A stretch of DNA of 48,874 nt. Source: Halobacteriales archaeon QS_5_68_33. Its GTDB lineage: Archaea > Halobacteriota > Halobacteria > Halobacteriales > Haloarculaceae. The translations under genes and the position numbers were made by a program. The DNA lies in the NCBI GenBank assembly GCA_003023785.1, contig PXRS01000006.1, forward strand, positions 1 through 48,874. Direction: 5' to 3'. Below, piece by piece: positions 32,911 through 41,387 of the stretch. The first letter of the stretch is position 1; each line of letters begins with the position of its first letter. Below the pieces are notes generated by a model. That model was not told where the DNA came from. It did not search any database and saw nothing but the letters and a program-made list of their open reading frames with translations.

Positions 32911-33039
32911 CTCGCCGGGCAGGCCGACGGTCCCGGAAACGACTTATACTGCCGGCTGTAACTTCGTGAAGATATTCGCCGCCCCGGGGCGGCGAAATTC
33001 TTGACAGGCTTACAGCCGGCAGTATTACAACCGACCGTA
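32911..33039. mobile_element. R2b element interrupted by R1
   Basis: The left part (CTCGCCGGGCAGGCCGACGG to GGAAACGACTTA) matches the R2b arm, and the right part TTACAACCGACCGTA matches the R2 right end. Between them sits a complete 78-bp R1. The right flank of the outer element is TCA (33040-33042). Confidence 0.8.
32947..33024. mobile_element. R1 palindromic element, copy 4, nested in R2b
   Basis: This full 78-bp R1 in reverse orientation to copies 3 and 5 is flanked by TTA (32944-32946) and TTA (33025-33027). Uninterrupted R2b copies have a single TTA here (CGACTTACA), so this proves R1 insertion with a 3-bp target duplication. Confidence 0.92.
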
Positions 33040-33089
33040 TCAGCCGGTCGTCCCGCCGAAAGACCGGTAACTGCTCGCGAGAGACACTA

Positions 33090-33617
33090 TCAGGTCGGGT
33101 CGGTTCCGTCATCGCTCGGTGTCCCGGTCGTCGGCTCGGGCGTCGGCGGGTCCGTCGGTAGCGGCGTCGCGGGCGTCCGGTCGACGACGTCCGGTACGTA
33201 GCTCCCGCCGTCGAGCCAGGCCTGGTACCCGACATCGACAACGAGCCGGACTGTTTCCGTCGCTCCCGGGGCGAGCGTGACGAACTTCTCGGCCACCGTC
33301 TGGACGCCGTCGAGCGTCACAGTCGCGCGAACGAGTCGCACCTGACGCTGGGCGCTCTCGTTGCTGACGGTGATCAGGACGACGAGCGTTCCGTCCTCGC
33401 TCTCGGTTTCGCCGAAGTCGTCGATGCTGACCCTGTCCGGGGTGGTCGCCCCGGGTTCGCCGCCGTTCCCGTCGGTCCCGCCGGCCCCGTCGCCGCCGAC
33501 GCCCGATGGCGGCGGTTCGGCGGTCACGGGGACCTCGCCGTCGACCCCCGCACACCCCGCCAGACCCGCCCCCGCCAGCAGTCCCGCCGCGCTCCGCAAC
33601 AGCCTCCGCCTGTCCAT
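33090..33617 (-). CDS. Tat-exported lipoprotein, unknown function
   Basis: This 175-residue predicted lipoprotein starts MDRRRLLRSAAGLLAGAGLAG followed by the lipobox Cys22, a Tat signal with DRRRLL. A Gly/Pro/Asp-rich linker comes next, then a beta-rich domain of Ig/FxLYD-like appearance (GTLVVLITVSNESAQRQVRLVRATVTLDG, FVTLAPGATETVRLVVDVGYQAW) and a Pro/Thr-rich tail. ATG 33617 is preferred over GTG 33623 because the basic Tat motif begins there. It is convergent with the aldehyde dehydrogenase gene. Confidence 0.75.
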   Translation of the reverse strand: MDRRRLLRSAAGLLAGAGLAGCAGVDGEVPVTAEPPPSGVGGDGAGGTDGNGGEPGATTPDRVSIDDFGETESEDGTLVVLITVSNESAQRQVRLVRATVTLDGVQTVAEKFVTLAPGATETVRLVVDVGYQAWLDGGSYVPDVVDRTPATPLPTDPPTPEPTTGTPSDDGTDPT

Positions 33618-33717
33618 GGTCACATCCGTGGCGGCACCCGCAATGAATCTTCTGCGAGCGACGCGTCGCCCCCGAACCGGTTTCGCCGTAGTGGCGGTCC
33701 GCCGGTGCGAGAGAGTT

Positions 33718-34983
33718 CTACCGGCCCGGACTGCTTCCCGGAGTCGACCGTCGCGAGGCCGTCAGGCGGTCACGTGCCGACCGGACGTGACGCAGCAGTC
33801 GCGGGAGTTTGCCGACGTCGCTCGGGTCGAACGGGTACAGCGAGAGATAATCGCGGGCGGAGAGCTCGTACTGCTGGAGACGACGCGCCCCGGCGCGGTC
33901 CATCCGGCCGGCCTTCCGGACGAACCGGGCCTGCCGGTCGGCGTCGAAGTCGTAGAGCAACTCGCCGACGATGCGCTGGACCCGCCAGTGCAGGCCCTTC
34001 TCGTCGTTCCAGCGGCGCTCGTAGGGAGCGAGGCGCTCGCGCGAGGTGTCGCCGGCGGCGAACGCGTCGAGGGCGACGTCGACGGCCATCTCCGCCGACT
34101 CCATGCCCGGGCGGATCCCCTCGCCGAAGAGGGGGTTGATGCTCGACACCGCGTCGCCGACGGCGACGAGGCCGTCCACCGCGCGGCGGTTCATGGAGTT
34201 GTTCGAGACGGCCTCGCCGGCGTGGACGGCCCGCCGCTCGTCGGCCTCCCAGCGGTCGTCCGCGGCGACCCAGCGCTCGACGAAGTCGTCGATGACGGCG
34301 TCGTCGGGGCCGTGGCGCTCGTGGAAATCGTCGATCCAGCAGACGCCGGCCTTGAAGACGCCGTCGCCGGCCGGGAACGTCCAGGCGTACCCGCCGGGCG
34401 CGGCCTCGTGGTCGAACCTGAACAGCATCGAGTCCAGGTCGTAGCGCCCCTCCATCTCGTACTCCTTGCCGATGCCCCGCTGTGCGCTCGTGCGGTCGAA
34501 CATCCCCAGGGGGCCGGCCAGCACCGCCCGCGGTCCGGTCGCCTCGACGACCAGGTCGGCGCGGACGCGCTTCTCGTCGCCGTCCTCGCGGTACTCGACG
34601 CCGACGACACGACCGTCCTCGACGAGGGGGTCGGTCACCCGACACCCCGTCCGGACGTCGGCGCCGTTGGCTTCGGCGTCCTCGCCGAGGAACTCCAGGA
34701 AGGCGGGGAAATCGAGCACGTACCCGGGGATGGGGAGGTGCTCGCTGGCACCGGGGGCCTCGAAGACGACGTCGGCACAGTCGTCCATGACGACCGAGTC
34801 GGGGATGTCGAACCCCTCGATCACCCGGTCGAACGTGCCGCCGGTCGATTTGTCGTTGTCCGAGAGGGCGTCGTTGGCTTCGAGGACGACCACCGAGCGG
34901 TTCGACCGCCCGGTCATCGACCGGGCGAACTGCAGGCCTGCCGGCCCGCCACCCGCGACGACGACGTCCGCGCGTCCAGTCAT
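33718..34983 (-). CDS. FAD-dependent geranylgeranyl reductase family protein
   Basis: This 421-residue flavoprotein belongs to the geranylgeranyl reductase / digeranylgeranylglycerophospholipid reductase family, which hydrogenates isoprenoid chains. The FAD motif VVAGGGPAGLQFARSM (GxGxxG type) is near the N-terminus. GYAWTFPAGDGVFKAGVCW and GLVAVGDAVSSINPLFGEGI (second FAD motif) follow in order. It is immediately downstream of the squalene synthase gene on the same strand, so it may reduce squalene or another isoprenoid. That link is inference. ATG 34983 is preferred over the in-frame ATG 34989. Confidence 0.84.
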   Translation of the reverse strand: MTGRADVVVAGGGPAGLQFARSMTGRSNRSVVVLEANDALSDNDKSTGGTFDRVIEGFDIPDSVVMDDCADVVFEAPGASEHLPIPGYVLDFPAFLEFLGEDAEANGADVRTGCRVTDPLVEDGRVVGVEYREDGDEKRVRADLVVEATGPRAVLAGPLGMFDRTSAQRGIGKEYEMEGRYDLDSMLFRFDHEAAPGGYAWTFPAGDGVFKAGVCWIDDFHERHGPDDAVIDDFVERWVAADDRWEADERRAVHAGEAVSNNSMNRRAVDGLVAVGDAVSSINPLFGEGIRPGMESAEMAVDVALDAFAAGDTSRERLAPYERRWNDEKGLHWRVQRIVGELLYDFDADRQARFVRKAGRMDRAGARRLQQYELSARDYLSLYPFDPSDVGKLPRLLRHVRSARDRLTASRRSTPGSSPGR

Positions 34984-35064
34984 ACCCATTTTTGGCGTAT
35001 CGGCGACTAATCGATTGTGGTCCGTTCGCGCAGCGAGGGGCCGGCGGGCAGAAACGGACGGCGG

Positions 35065-36111
35065 TCAGTACTCGTCGAGGGGGCGCTGTCGGATCTTGGC
35101 GCGGAGTTCCTCCAGCGAGGGGTCGTCCTCCTGGGCGAAAAGGGTAAAGAGGGTATGCACCTCCGACCGCGAGACTTTGACGTTGCCCTCCTCGATGACG
35201 TCCTCCGGGCGCTCCTCGAGTTCGCGGATGGTGCCGACCGCGAGCAGGAAGGGGATGGCCCACGCGGAGAGCGTGTTGCCCCGGATCTCGGGCATGGCTT
35301 CGAGCCAGGTCTGGGCGCCGTCGAGGTAGTTCTCGGCCCGGTCGGTGACCCGGTGGATGACGGGTACGAACTCCTCGCTCTTCCCGTCGTCGGGGATGTC
35401 CTCCGTGTCGAGGTCCTGGTCCTCGAGGAGTTCCTGGGGGATGTAGACGTTGTTCTCCTCGATGTAGTCGGTCGCGACGTCCTTGGAGACGTTGACCAGC
35501 TGCAGGAGCATCGCGAACGAGCGGGCGTTGTTCTGGAGCGTCTCGCTCACCGAGTCGTCGACGTTGCGCGCCAGCAAACCGGTGACGAGCGTCCCGACGG
35601 TGCCGGCCGCGTACCAGCAGTACTCCTCGAGTTCGTCGAAGGTCTGCAGGCGCAGCCCGCCCTGCTCGGCGTAGCGCTCGACGAACATGCCCATGCCGTC
35701 GACGAGTTCGCGGACCGGCGGACGGATGGCCCGCCTGGAGGACTCGTCAAGTGCCTCGAAGGTCCTGACCACGCGAGGCGCGGCCGAGACGACCTCCCAG
35801 TCGATGTCGGGTTCGGCGGGGATCCACTCGTCGACCGCCTCCCGAAACTCGTGGACCGTCGCCTCGTCCTCGGGATCGAGCACCCGGTTGTACTGGTCCA
35901 GCAGCGTGCGCTGTTTCTCGGGCGGGATGTGCCCCGCGTCCTCGACGGTGTCGGCGATCCTGCAGAGGAGATAGCCGACACAGATGTCCCGCGACATCGG
36001 CTCCTCGAGTTCGGCGATGGTCAGCGCGAAGGTTCGCGAGACGTCCTGGACCGCGTCGTAACAGTAATCGAGGTCGTCCTGCAGCACGTCTCCAGCCTGG
36101 TTCCGAGACAT
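35065..36111 (-). CDS. Squalene synthase
   Basis: This is a 348-residue prenyltransferase of the squalene/phytoene synthase family, condensing two farnesyl diphosphates. The first aspartate motif is CRIADTVED (Asp54 and Asp58) in TFALTIAELEEPMSRDICVG-like context, resembling eukaryotic-type squalene synthase more than phytoene synthase. YCWYAAGTVGTL and VSKDVATDYIEENNVYIP (Asp211, Asp215, Glu218) complete the active site. The start ATG 36111 has TTTTTACT about 33 nt upstream. It shares a strand with the geranylgeranyl-reductase-like gene 81 nt downstream. Confidence 0.87.
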   Translation of the reverse strand: MSRNQAGDVLQDDLDYCYDAVQDVSRTFALTIAELEEPMSRDICVGYLLCRIADTVEDAGHIPPEKQRTLLDQYNRVLDPEDEATVHEFREAVDEWIPAEPDIDWEVVSAAPRVVRTFEALDESSRRAIRPPVRELVDGMGMFVERYAEQGGLRLQTFDELEEYCWYAAGTVGTLVTGLLARNVDDSVSETLQNNARSFAMLLQLVNVSKDVATDYIEENNVYIPQELLEDQDLDTEDIPDDGKSEEFVPVIHRVTDRAENYLDGAQTWLEAMPEIRGNTLSAWAIPFLLAVGTIRELEERPEDVIEEGNVKVSRSEVHTLFTLFAQEDDPSLEELRAKIRQRPLDEY

Positions 36112-36287
36112 TCCAACTATCCACCAATTACGGTTCTACAAGTAAAAAGTTCCCCTCTCGCGGCACCGAAACCCGGAGTCGGACCGCCGGAACCCGAGTG
36201 GGTCTGCGGGTGCTGGCCGTCTCCGCCCGGCCGTTCCCGGATTAGACGGCGAAAAGACAGGTTCACTCGACGACACTACCGACACCT

Positions 36288-36327
36288 CCGGTGATTCGCC
36301 GGGCGGGTGGATCCCGAAAACGACTGA
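36288..36327. mobile_element. R2b fragment next to R1
   Basis: CGGTGATTCGCCGGGCGGGT to AAACGACTGA matches R2b up to the same position where copy 4 of R1 is inserted, and is followed directly by R1 copy 5. The rest of R2b is missing. The 36112-36287 stretch upstream shows no gene beyond the squalene synthase promoter. Confidence 0.65.
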
Positions 36328-36405
36328 TACTGCCGGCTGTAAGTCTGTCAAGAATTTCGCCGCCCCGGGGCGGCGAATATCTTCACGAAGTTACAGCCGG
36401 CAGTA
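36328..36405. mobile_element. R1 palindromic element, copy 5
   Basis: This 78-bp R1 is nearly identical to copy 3. The left flank is TGA and the right is TTT, so there is no duplication. It overlaps the 3' end of the following minus-strand gene, which reads seven residues into it. Confidence 0.9.
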
Positions 36406-37210
36406 TTTCGAGTTCGACGACGACGGTCGCACACGCCTCGCAGGCGAGAACGGGTTGTTCGGGCGTCCCGTAGACCGACCCCGGGCCGCCACAGCAGTTC
36501 TGACGGGTCGTTTCACGAACCCGGCCGCCACACGCCGGACAGGTTCTCAGGAAGGTTCTGAGCGGTGCCGCCGCCCGTCGGCGGACCGGACCGGCGACGC
36601 CCCACTCGGCGAGCGTTTCGATGGCGGCCGTCTCGGCGGTCGCGACCGCCCGACTCGTCCGGACATCGTGGTCGCCCGCCAGCAGGACGCGGTCGCCGTG
36701 GATCTGCCCCGTCAGGTCGGCCGGGCAGGCGGCGGTAACCCGGTCGAGAAACGCCGCCTCGTCGGCCGCCCGCAACGTCGCCATCCGGTCGGTCCAGCGC
36801 TCGCGGAACGCCTCGTCGAGGAACAGTTCCTCGCCCGCCTCCGCGAGGACGCCGGCATCGGCGAGCGCTTCGAGGACCGCTACCCCCGCGTGGTCGCCGT
36901 CCGCCGCGTCAGCTGTCGAGTTCACGTCTTCGAGCGGGGTCAGCGGGTCGTCGGCGCCTTCGAACCCGACCGGAAGTCCCGCTGTCAGACGCGGCGCGAA
37001 CCTGGGGGTTCCGGGAACCACGTATCCCCGGAGGGCGACGAGCAGAACGCCGATACAGAGGACAGCCAGCGCGGCGGTCGGCCGCCACTGGAACGCGAGC
37101 GCGCCGGCCGCGGCCACGAGGCCGAGGTTCAAAACCGTACAGCGCAAACAGCGGTTCCGGCCGGTGTACTCGGGTCGGCGCAACCGGTCGACGAGGGTGG
37201 GCCAGGGCAT
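36383..37210 (-). CDS. Membrane protein with Cys-rich C-terminal domain; end supplied by R1
   Basis: This 275-residue protein has an N-terminal Arg-rich segment with CLRC, two membrane helices (NLGLVAAAGALAFQW, ALAVLCIGVLLVALRG), a soluble helical domain, and a C-terminal metal-binding-like region with CPACGGR, CCGG and CEAC clusters. No family is recognised. The reading frame runs into R1 copy 5 and ends ILPAVTS, encoded by R1, so the natural C-terminus is probably altered. Its start at 37210 lies 7 nt below the stop of the gene upstream, so the two form an operon. Confidence 0.7.
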   Translation of the reverse strand: MPWPTLVDRLRRPEYTGRNRCLRCTVLNLGLVAAAGALAFQWRPTAALAVLCIGVLLVALRGYVVPGTPRFAPRLTAGLPVGFEGADDPLTPLEDVNSTADAADGDHAGVAVLEALADAGVLAEAGEELFLDEAFRERWTDRMATLRAADEAAFLDRVTAACPADLTGQIHGDRVLLAGDHDVRTSRAVATAETAAIETLAEWGVAGPVRRRAAAPLRTFLRTCPACGGRVRETTRQNCCGGPGSVYGTPEQPVLACEACATVVVELEILPAVTS

Positions 37211-37217
37211 GGCAGTC

Positions 37218-37652
37218 TCAGACGCGCTGTGCGGGTTTGCGGACGGGTTCGCCGTAGACGGCGCTGTAGACGGTCGGGAACGCGGCCAGACCGGCCACCT
37301 GGACCACCCCACCGAGGGGTGTCAGCCAGAGTGTCCCCGTCGAGACGGCGGCGTGCGCCACGCCGATCGTCGCGACGAAAAACAGGACGCTGAAGTACGC
37401 GGCACGGAGCGGCAGGGAGGTCAGTTCCGACAGGCGCGGCCACTCGCCCACGTCGAGCGCACCCGCGCGGAACGCCGCAAGCCCGACGCTCCCGGCAGCG
37501 ATCGCCGTCAACCCCGCCAGCGGCGCGGCGTCGGGATAGGCGGTCTGTGCGAACACGACGACCGCGAAACCCGGCGTCGAGAGAACCGACAGCTCCGCGC
37601 CGCCGAAGAACACGCGCTCCAGCCAGGCGAACAGTCTCCGTTTGTCGCTCAT
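37218..37652 (-). CDS. Four-helix membrane protein, unknown function
   Basis: This 144-residue protein has four hydrophobic segments (FAVVVFAQTAYP, LAGLTAIAAGSVGLAAF, AAYFSVLFFVATIGVAHAAV, PLGGVVQVAGLAAFPTVYSAVY). It resembles small haloarchaeal integral membrane proteins of unknown function. The ATG at 37652 begins MSDKRRLFAWLERVFFGG. It is the first gene of a two-gene operon with the Cys-rich membrane protein. An R2 element lies just upstream in the divergent spacer. Confidence 0.72.
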   Translation of the reverse strand: MSDKRRLFAWLERVFFGGAELSVLSTPGFAVVVFAQTAYPDAAPLAGLTAIAAGSVGLAAFRAGALDVGEWPRLSELTSLPLRAAYFSVLFFVATIGVAHAAVSTGTLWLTPLGGVVQVAGLAAFPTVYSAVYGEPVRKPAQRV

Positions 37653-37679
37653 ATCCGTGACCTACCCCGATGGTCCTGA

Positions 37680-37757
37680 TACGGTCGGTTGTAAATCAGT
37701 TCCGGATTTCGTCGAACCGGTCGACGAACTACCGGTCGATCGGGACAGCCGACCGTA
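37680..37757. mobile_element. R2 palindromic element
   Basis: This is a full 78-bp R2 (TACGGTCGGTTGTAAATCAG to GACCGTA) flanked by TGA at 37677-37679 and TGA at 37758-37760. It lies in the divergent spacer between a membrane protein gene and the sugar-binding protein gene, not at a gene 3' end. Confidence 0.92.
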
Positions 37758-37954
37758 TGAAAACCCTGCCCCGGCGACATGCACCGGACGCAAACGATCA
37801 CAGTAATCGGCTATTAAAAAGCAACAGCGACGCAAATATTATAAAAGCAGCGGCGACGCCAGGGACCGACGGGCGTACAGTCGCGAGGGAAACCGAAATG
37901 TGTATAAGATCACCACAATCCATATAAGGGTGAGACTCAACAACAACACCTGTA
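37758..37954. other. AT-rich regulatory spacer of the ABC transporter operon
   Basis: No gene is seen. Several TATA-like stretches occur (AATATTATAAAAGC near 37840, TGTATAAGATC near 37902, ATATAAGG near 37921), and a repeated CAGCGACGC-like motif occurs twice (near 37825 and 37850). This suggests complex control of the sugar transporter. Confidence 0.45.
37923..37928 (+). promoter_or_regulatory. TATA box of the ABC transporter operon
   Basis: TATAAG lies about 29 nt upstream of ATG 37955, fitting a leaderless or short-leader transcript for the binding-protein gene. Confidence 0.6.
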
Positions 37955-39418
37955 ATGAATCACCATTCCAACCAAACTGACGGCTCGGAGGGCGTATCGC
38001 GCCGCCGGTTCCTGGCGGCGACGGGCGCCACGGGTGTCGCGATGACGACCGCGGGTTGTGGCGGTGGCGGTAGTGGTGGACCGATCGAGATCACGATGGA
38101 CGGCGAGTGGGAGGGCGTACAGGACACGATCGTGCAGTCGCTCCGCGACGACGGCGGGCTCAGCGAGGACGTCGAGGTCGAGATCCTGCCCGGCGACTTC
38201 GAGACGGGCGCGCGCCGCTCGGAGTTCACCTCCGCGCTGGACGCCGGCCGCGGCAGTCCGGACATCTTCATGATGGACTCGGGGTGGACGATCCCCTTCA
38301 TCGTCCGGGACCAGCTGGTCAACCTGGAGGGAGAGCTCTCCTCGGAGACGCTTGACTACGTGCGGAACGACTACCTGGAGGCGGCCGTCCAGACGGCCAG
38401 CGACCCGGAAACGGGCGACCTCTACGGGCTCCCGATATTCCCGGGCTACCCGGTGATGCACTACCGGAAGGACCTCGTCGAGGACGCCGGCTACGACCCG
38501 GAGGGCGAGAACTGGGCGACGGAGCCGCTGACCTGGAGCGAGTTCGCGGAAGTGGCGGCCGACGTCTGGGAGGCAAACGACGACCTCGATTACGGGTTCA
38601 CGACCCAGGCCGACAGCTACGAGGGGACCTCCTGCTGTACGTTCAACGAGACGATGACCTCGTGGGGCGGGGCGTACTTCGGCGACCACGAGAACCTGTT
38701 CGGGCCGGTCGGCGACCGCCCGATCACGGTCAACGAGCAACCGCTGCACGACACGATCCGGATGATGCGCTCGTTCATCGCGGGCCCGGACGCCGAGTAC
38801 GCCCATCCGGACTTCCCGCAGATCTCGACCAGCGACCTCGTGGAGTTCACCGAGGAGGACGCGCGCGAACCGTTCACGGGCGGTAACGCGGCGTTCATGC
38901 GCAACTGGCCCTACGCGATCAATTACAACCTGGGCGAGGTCGAGGACGTCGACCCCCCCTTCGACCCCGAGGACTACGCCGTGATGCCGTTGCCCTACGG
39001 CGTCGAGGAGGGCGAGGGCAGCCACGCGGGGACCGGCGGCTCGAGCCACGCGCTCGGCGGCTGGCACCTGACGATCAACCCTAACAGCGACAGACTCGAG
39101 GAAAGCGTCCAGGTCCTCGAGGCGTTCGCCAACGAGGACGTCATGCTCACGGTCTTCGGGGAACTGGGGAACCTGCCGCCGGACCCGTCGGTCACCGAGC
39201 AGGCCACCGAGGAGCAGGTCGGCCCGATCGCGCGGTTCCTCGACACGCTGTCGGTCGCCGGCCAGAATACGGTCCCGCGTCCGGTGACGACCGTCTGGCC
39301 CGACGAGTCGCCGCGCATCTTCAAGCAGGTCAACGCCGCCTACCGCGCCGAAAAGTCGCCCGAACAGGCAATGGCCGACCTGGAGAGCGGTCTCCAGGAG
39401 ATCGAGGGGAGCCAGTAA
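37955..39418 (+). CDS. ABC sugar transporter substrate-binding lipoprotein
   Basis: This 487-residue extracellular solute-binding protein of the family 1 (sugar) type is exported by Tat. SRRRFLAATGATGVAMTTAG ends at lipobox Cys35, followed by a Gly/Ser linker. Typical segments are PDIFMMDSGWTIPFI, YGLPIFPGYPVMHYRKDL, GGNAAFMRNWPYAIN, and GGSSHALGGWHLTINPNS, which are characteristic of CUT1 binding proteins for oligosaccharides or monosaccharides. The exact sugar is unknown. ATG 37955 has a TATAAG about 29 nt upstream. The permease genes follow 12 nt later. Confidence 0.9.
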   Translation: MNHHSNQTDGSEGVSRRRFLAATGATGVAMTTAGCGGGGSGGPIEITMDGEWEGVQDTIVQSLRDDGGLSEDVEVEILPGDFETGARRSEFTSALDAGRGSPDIFMMDSGWTIPFIVRDQLVNLEGELSSETLDYVRNDYLEAAVQTASDPETGDLYGLPIFPGYPVMHYRKDLVEDAGYDPEGENWATEPLTWSEFAEVAADVWEANDDLDYGFTTQADSYEGTSCCTFNETMTSWGGAYFGDHENLFGPVGDRPITVNEQPLHDTIRMMRSFIAGPDAEYAHPDFPQISTSDLVEFTEEDAREPFTGGNAAFMRNWPYAINYNLGEVEDVDPPFDPEDYAVMPLPYGVEEGEGSHAGTGGSSHALGGWHLTINPNSDRLEESVQVLEAFANEDVMLTVFGELGNLPPDPSVTEQATEEQVGPIARFLDTLSVAGQNTVPRPVTTVWPDESPRIFKQVNAAYRAEKSPEQAMADLESGLQEIEGSQ

Positions 39419-39430
39419 CGGGGCTGTACT

Positions 39431-40399
39431 GTGTCAACAGATACAGAAACCCGGCTCCTCGCCCGCCCGCTGAACTGGCTGGAGACCCGGAGCGAGGCGA
39501 CGTTCGCCTACATCCTGCTCGCCCCGGCGTTCGCGCTGCTCGCGCTGATCGCCTTCTACCCGCTGGTCGATACGTTCCGCTTCTCGCTGCTGGCCGACCA
39601 GACGGCGGCGGCCGACCCCTTCGGCGGCTTCGCGGGACTGGACAACTACGCCGCGTTGCTGTCCGGCGAGGCACTGCTCCCCCAGCAGTTCCTCGACCCG
39701 AGTTTCGCGACGCCGCTGCTCCAGCAGGCGCTGTTCGTGACGCTGGCGTTTGCGGTCATCAGCGTCCTCTTCGAGACGGCGCTCGGGTTCGGCCAGGCGC
39801 TCATCCTGGACCAGGACTTCTACGGACGCCGGTGGGTCCGGGTGGCGATCATCATCCCGTACGCCATCCCCATCGTGATCCAGGCGATGATCTTCTACCT
39901 GATGTTCAACCCGACCATCGGATTCGGAACGGAGTTCATGCAGTGGCTGGGTGTGTTCGGCGAGAACCCGCTGGCCAACACCACCGACTCGTTCATCATC
40001 GTCCTCGTCGGCGACATCTGGAAGACGTCGGCGTTCATGGCCCTGCTGATCCTGGCGGGCCTCCAGAGCGTCGACCGCCAGCTGTTCGACGTGGCCAAAG
40101 TGTCGGGGGCCTCCCCCTGGCAGCGGTTCAAGTACATCACGCTGCCGCTGGTCGCACCTGCGCTGCTGGTCGCGATGCTGTTCCGGACGATGGACGCGAT
40201 GCGCATCTACGGGCTCATCGACGCCACCGCCGGCTGTCAGACGGTCCCGTCGATGAGCTGTCTCGTCATCACGGCCTTACAGGAGACCCGCCGGTGGGCG
40301 ACCGGGTCCGCCGTCGCGTTCCTGACCGCCGTCGTCATCGGCCTGGTGGTGGTCGTCTACCTGTTCGGACTGCGCGACCAGGGGGCTGGTATGACATGA
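39431..40399 (+). CDS. ABC sugar permease (MalF-like)
   Basis: This 322-residue membrane permease of the CUT1 sugar transporter family has about six helices (FAYILLAPAFALLALIAFYP, VAIIIPYAIPIVIQAMIFYL, and others) and the EAA loop with SGASPWQRFKYITLPLV, which contacts the ATPase. It would form the MalF-like half of the channel. The start is GTG 39431 (VSTDTETR). It is 12 nt after the binding-protein stop. Its stop overlaps the ATG of the next permease. Confidence 0.88.
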   Translation: MSTDTETRLLARPLNWLETRSEATFAYILLAPAFALLALIAFYPLVDTFRFSLLADQTAAADPFGGFAGLDNYAALLSGEALLPQQFLDPSFATPLLQQALFVTLAFAVISVLFETALGFGQALILDQDFYGRRWVRVAIIIPYAIPIVIQAMIFYLMFNPTIGFGTEFMQWLGVFGENPLANTTDSFIIVLVGDIWKTSAFMALLILAGLQSVDRQLFDVAKVSGASPWQRFKYITLPLVAPALLVAMLFRTMDAMRIYGLIDATAGCQTVPSMSCLVITALQETRRWATGSAVAFLTAVVIGLVVVVYLFGLRDQGAGMT

Positions 40400-41385
40400 G
40401 CGACGTCGACGCGGACGCCGGTGCCGAGCACCCGGACGTCGCGGCACAGGCGGCGGCGACGGTCGACGAACCCGAACTCGACCGCGGCATCGTCGAGGGC
40501 TGGGCCGCGCGAATGATCTCCAACCCCGAGCGCGCCTACAGGGCCGCCTTCTACGTTGCGACGGTCTTCTTCCTCGTGACGACGCTGTTCCCGTTCTACT
40601 GGCTGTTCATGGTGGCGATCACGCCACGCGGCAGCCTCCGGGACGTCGGGGTGTTCACCCCCGGCGGGGTCAACCTCGCCGCCTTCATCGAGATCTTCCA
40701 GCGCATCCCCTTCCACCGGTACATGTTCAACAGTTTCCTGATCGCGACAGTCGCGACCGTCACTGTCCTGATCGTCGCGAGCCTCGCCGGCTACGTGTTC
40801 GGCCGCCTCCGGTTCAGGGGCCGGAACCTGCTCCTGCTCGGCGTGCTCGTTACCTCGTTCTTCCCGCCGGCAGCCTTCTTCATCCCGCTGAACCGGCTGT
40901 TCAACGCCAACGTCGACGTGTTGCGGCCGATCCTCTCGGCGGGGTCGCTGTACAACACCCCCTTCGCGATCTTCATCCCGCTGTCGGCCATCTATCTCCC
41001 GTTGTCCATCTTCATCCTGATGACGTTCTACTCCCAGATACCCGACGGCTTGGAGGACGCCGCGCGCGTCGAGGGGACGACCCGGATCGGCGCGCTCTTC
41101 CGGGTGATCGTCCCGCTGTCGGCGCCGGGCGTCGCGACCGCCGGCGTGTTGACGTTCATCACCGTCTACAACGAGTACTTCTTCTCCTCGTTGATGACCA
41201 ACGGCCGGCCGGGCAACTGGGCGCCCATGCTGGAAGGGATCCTCCGGTACCAGGGCCAGTTCGAAGTGCTGTTCAACCTGATGGCGGCGGCGAGCATCGT
41301 GGCCGTGTTGCCGGTCGCGATCCTGGTCGTGGTCGCACAGGAAAAGATCGTCAGCGGGCTGACCGCGGGAGGACTCAAGGAGTAA
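40396..41385 (+). CDS. ABC sugar permease (MalG-like)
   Basis: This 329-residue second permease of the CUT1 transporter has an acidic N-terminal tail of about 45 residues before the first helix (ATVFFLVTTLFPFYWLFMVAI), further helices (FLIATVATVTVLIVASLAGYVF, ILMTFYSQIP), and the EAA loop AARVEGTTRIGALFRVIVPLSAPG. The C-terminal EKIVSGLTAGGLKE is the MalG-type end. The ATG overlaps the previous TGA (ATGA). Upstream frame extension is shadow. Confidence 0.88.
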   Translation: MSDVDADAGAEHPDVAAQAAATVDEPELDRGIVEGWAARMISNPERAYRAAFYVATVFFLVTTLFPFYWLFMVAITPRGSLRDVGVFTPGGVNLAAFIEIFQRIPFHRYMFNSFLIATVATVTVLIVASLAGYVFGRLRFRGRNLLLLGVLVTSFFPPAAFFIPLNRLFNANVDVLRPILSAGSLYNTPFAIFIPLSAIYLPLSIFILMTFYSQIPDGLEDAARVEGTTRIGALFRVIVPLSAPGVATAGVLTFITVYNEYFFSSLMTNGRPGNWAPMLEGILRYQGQFEVLFNLMAAASIVAVLPVAILVVVAQEKIVSGLTAGGLKE

Positions 41386-41387
41386 CC

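Noticed and set aside
36136-36351. A 71-codon minus-strand ORF upstream of squalene synthase
   Set aside because: It is partly encoded by R2b/R1 repeats and has low-complexity, non-protein-like sequence.
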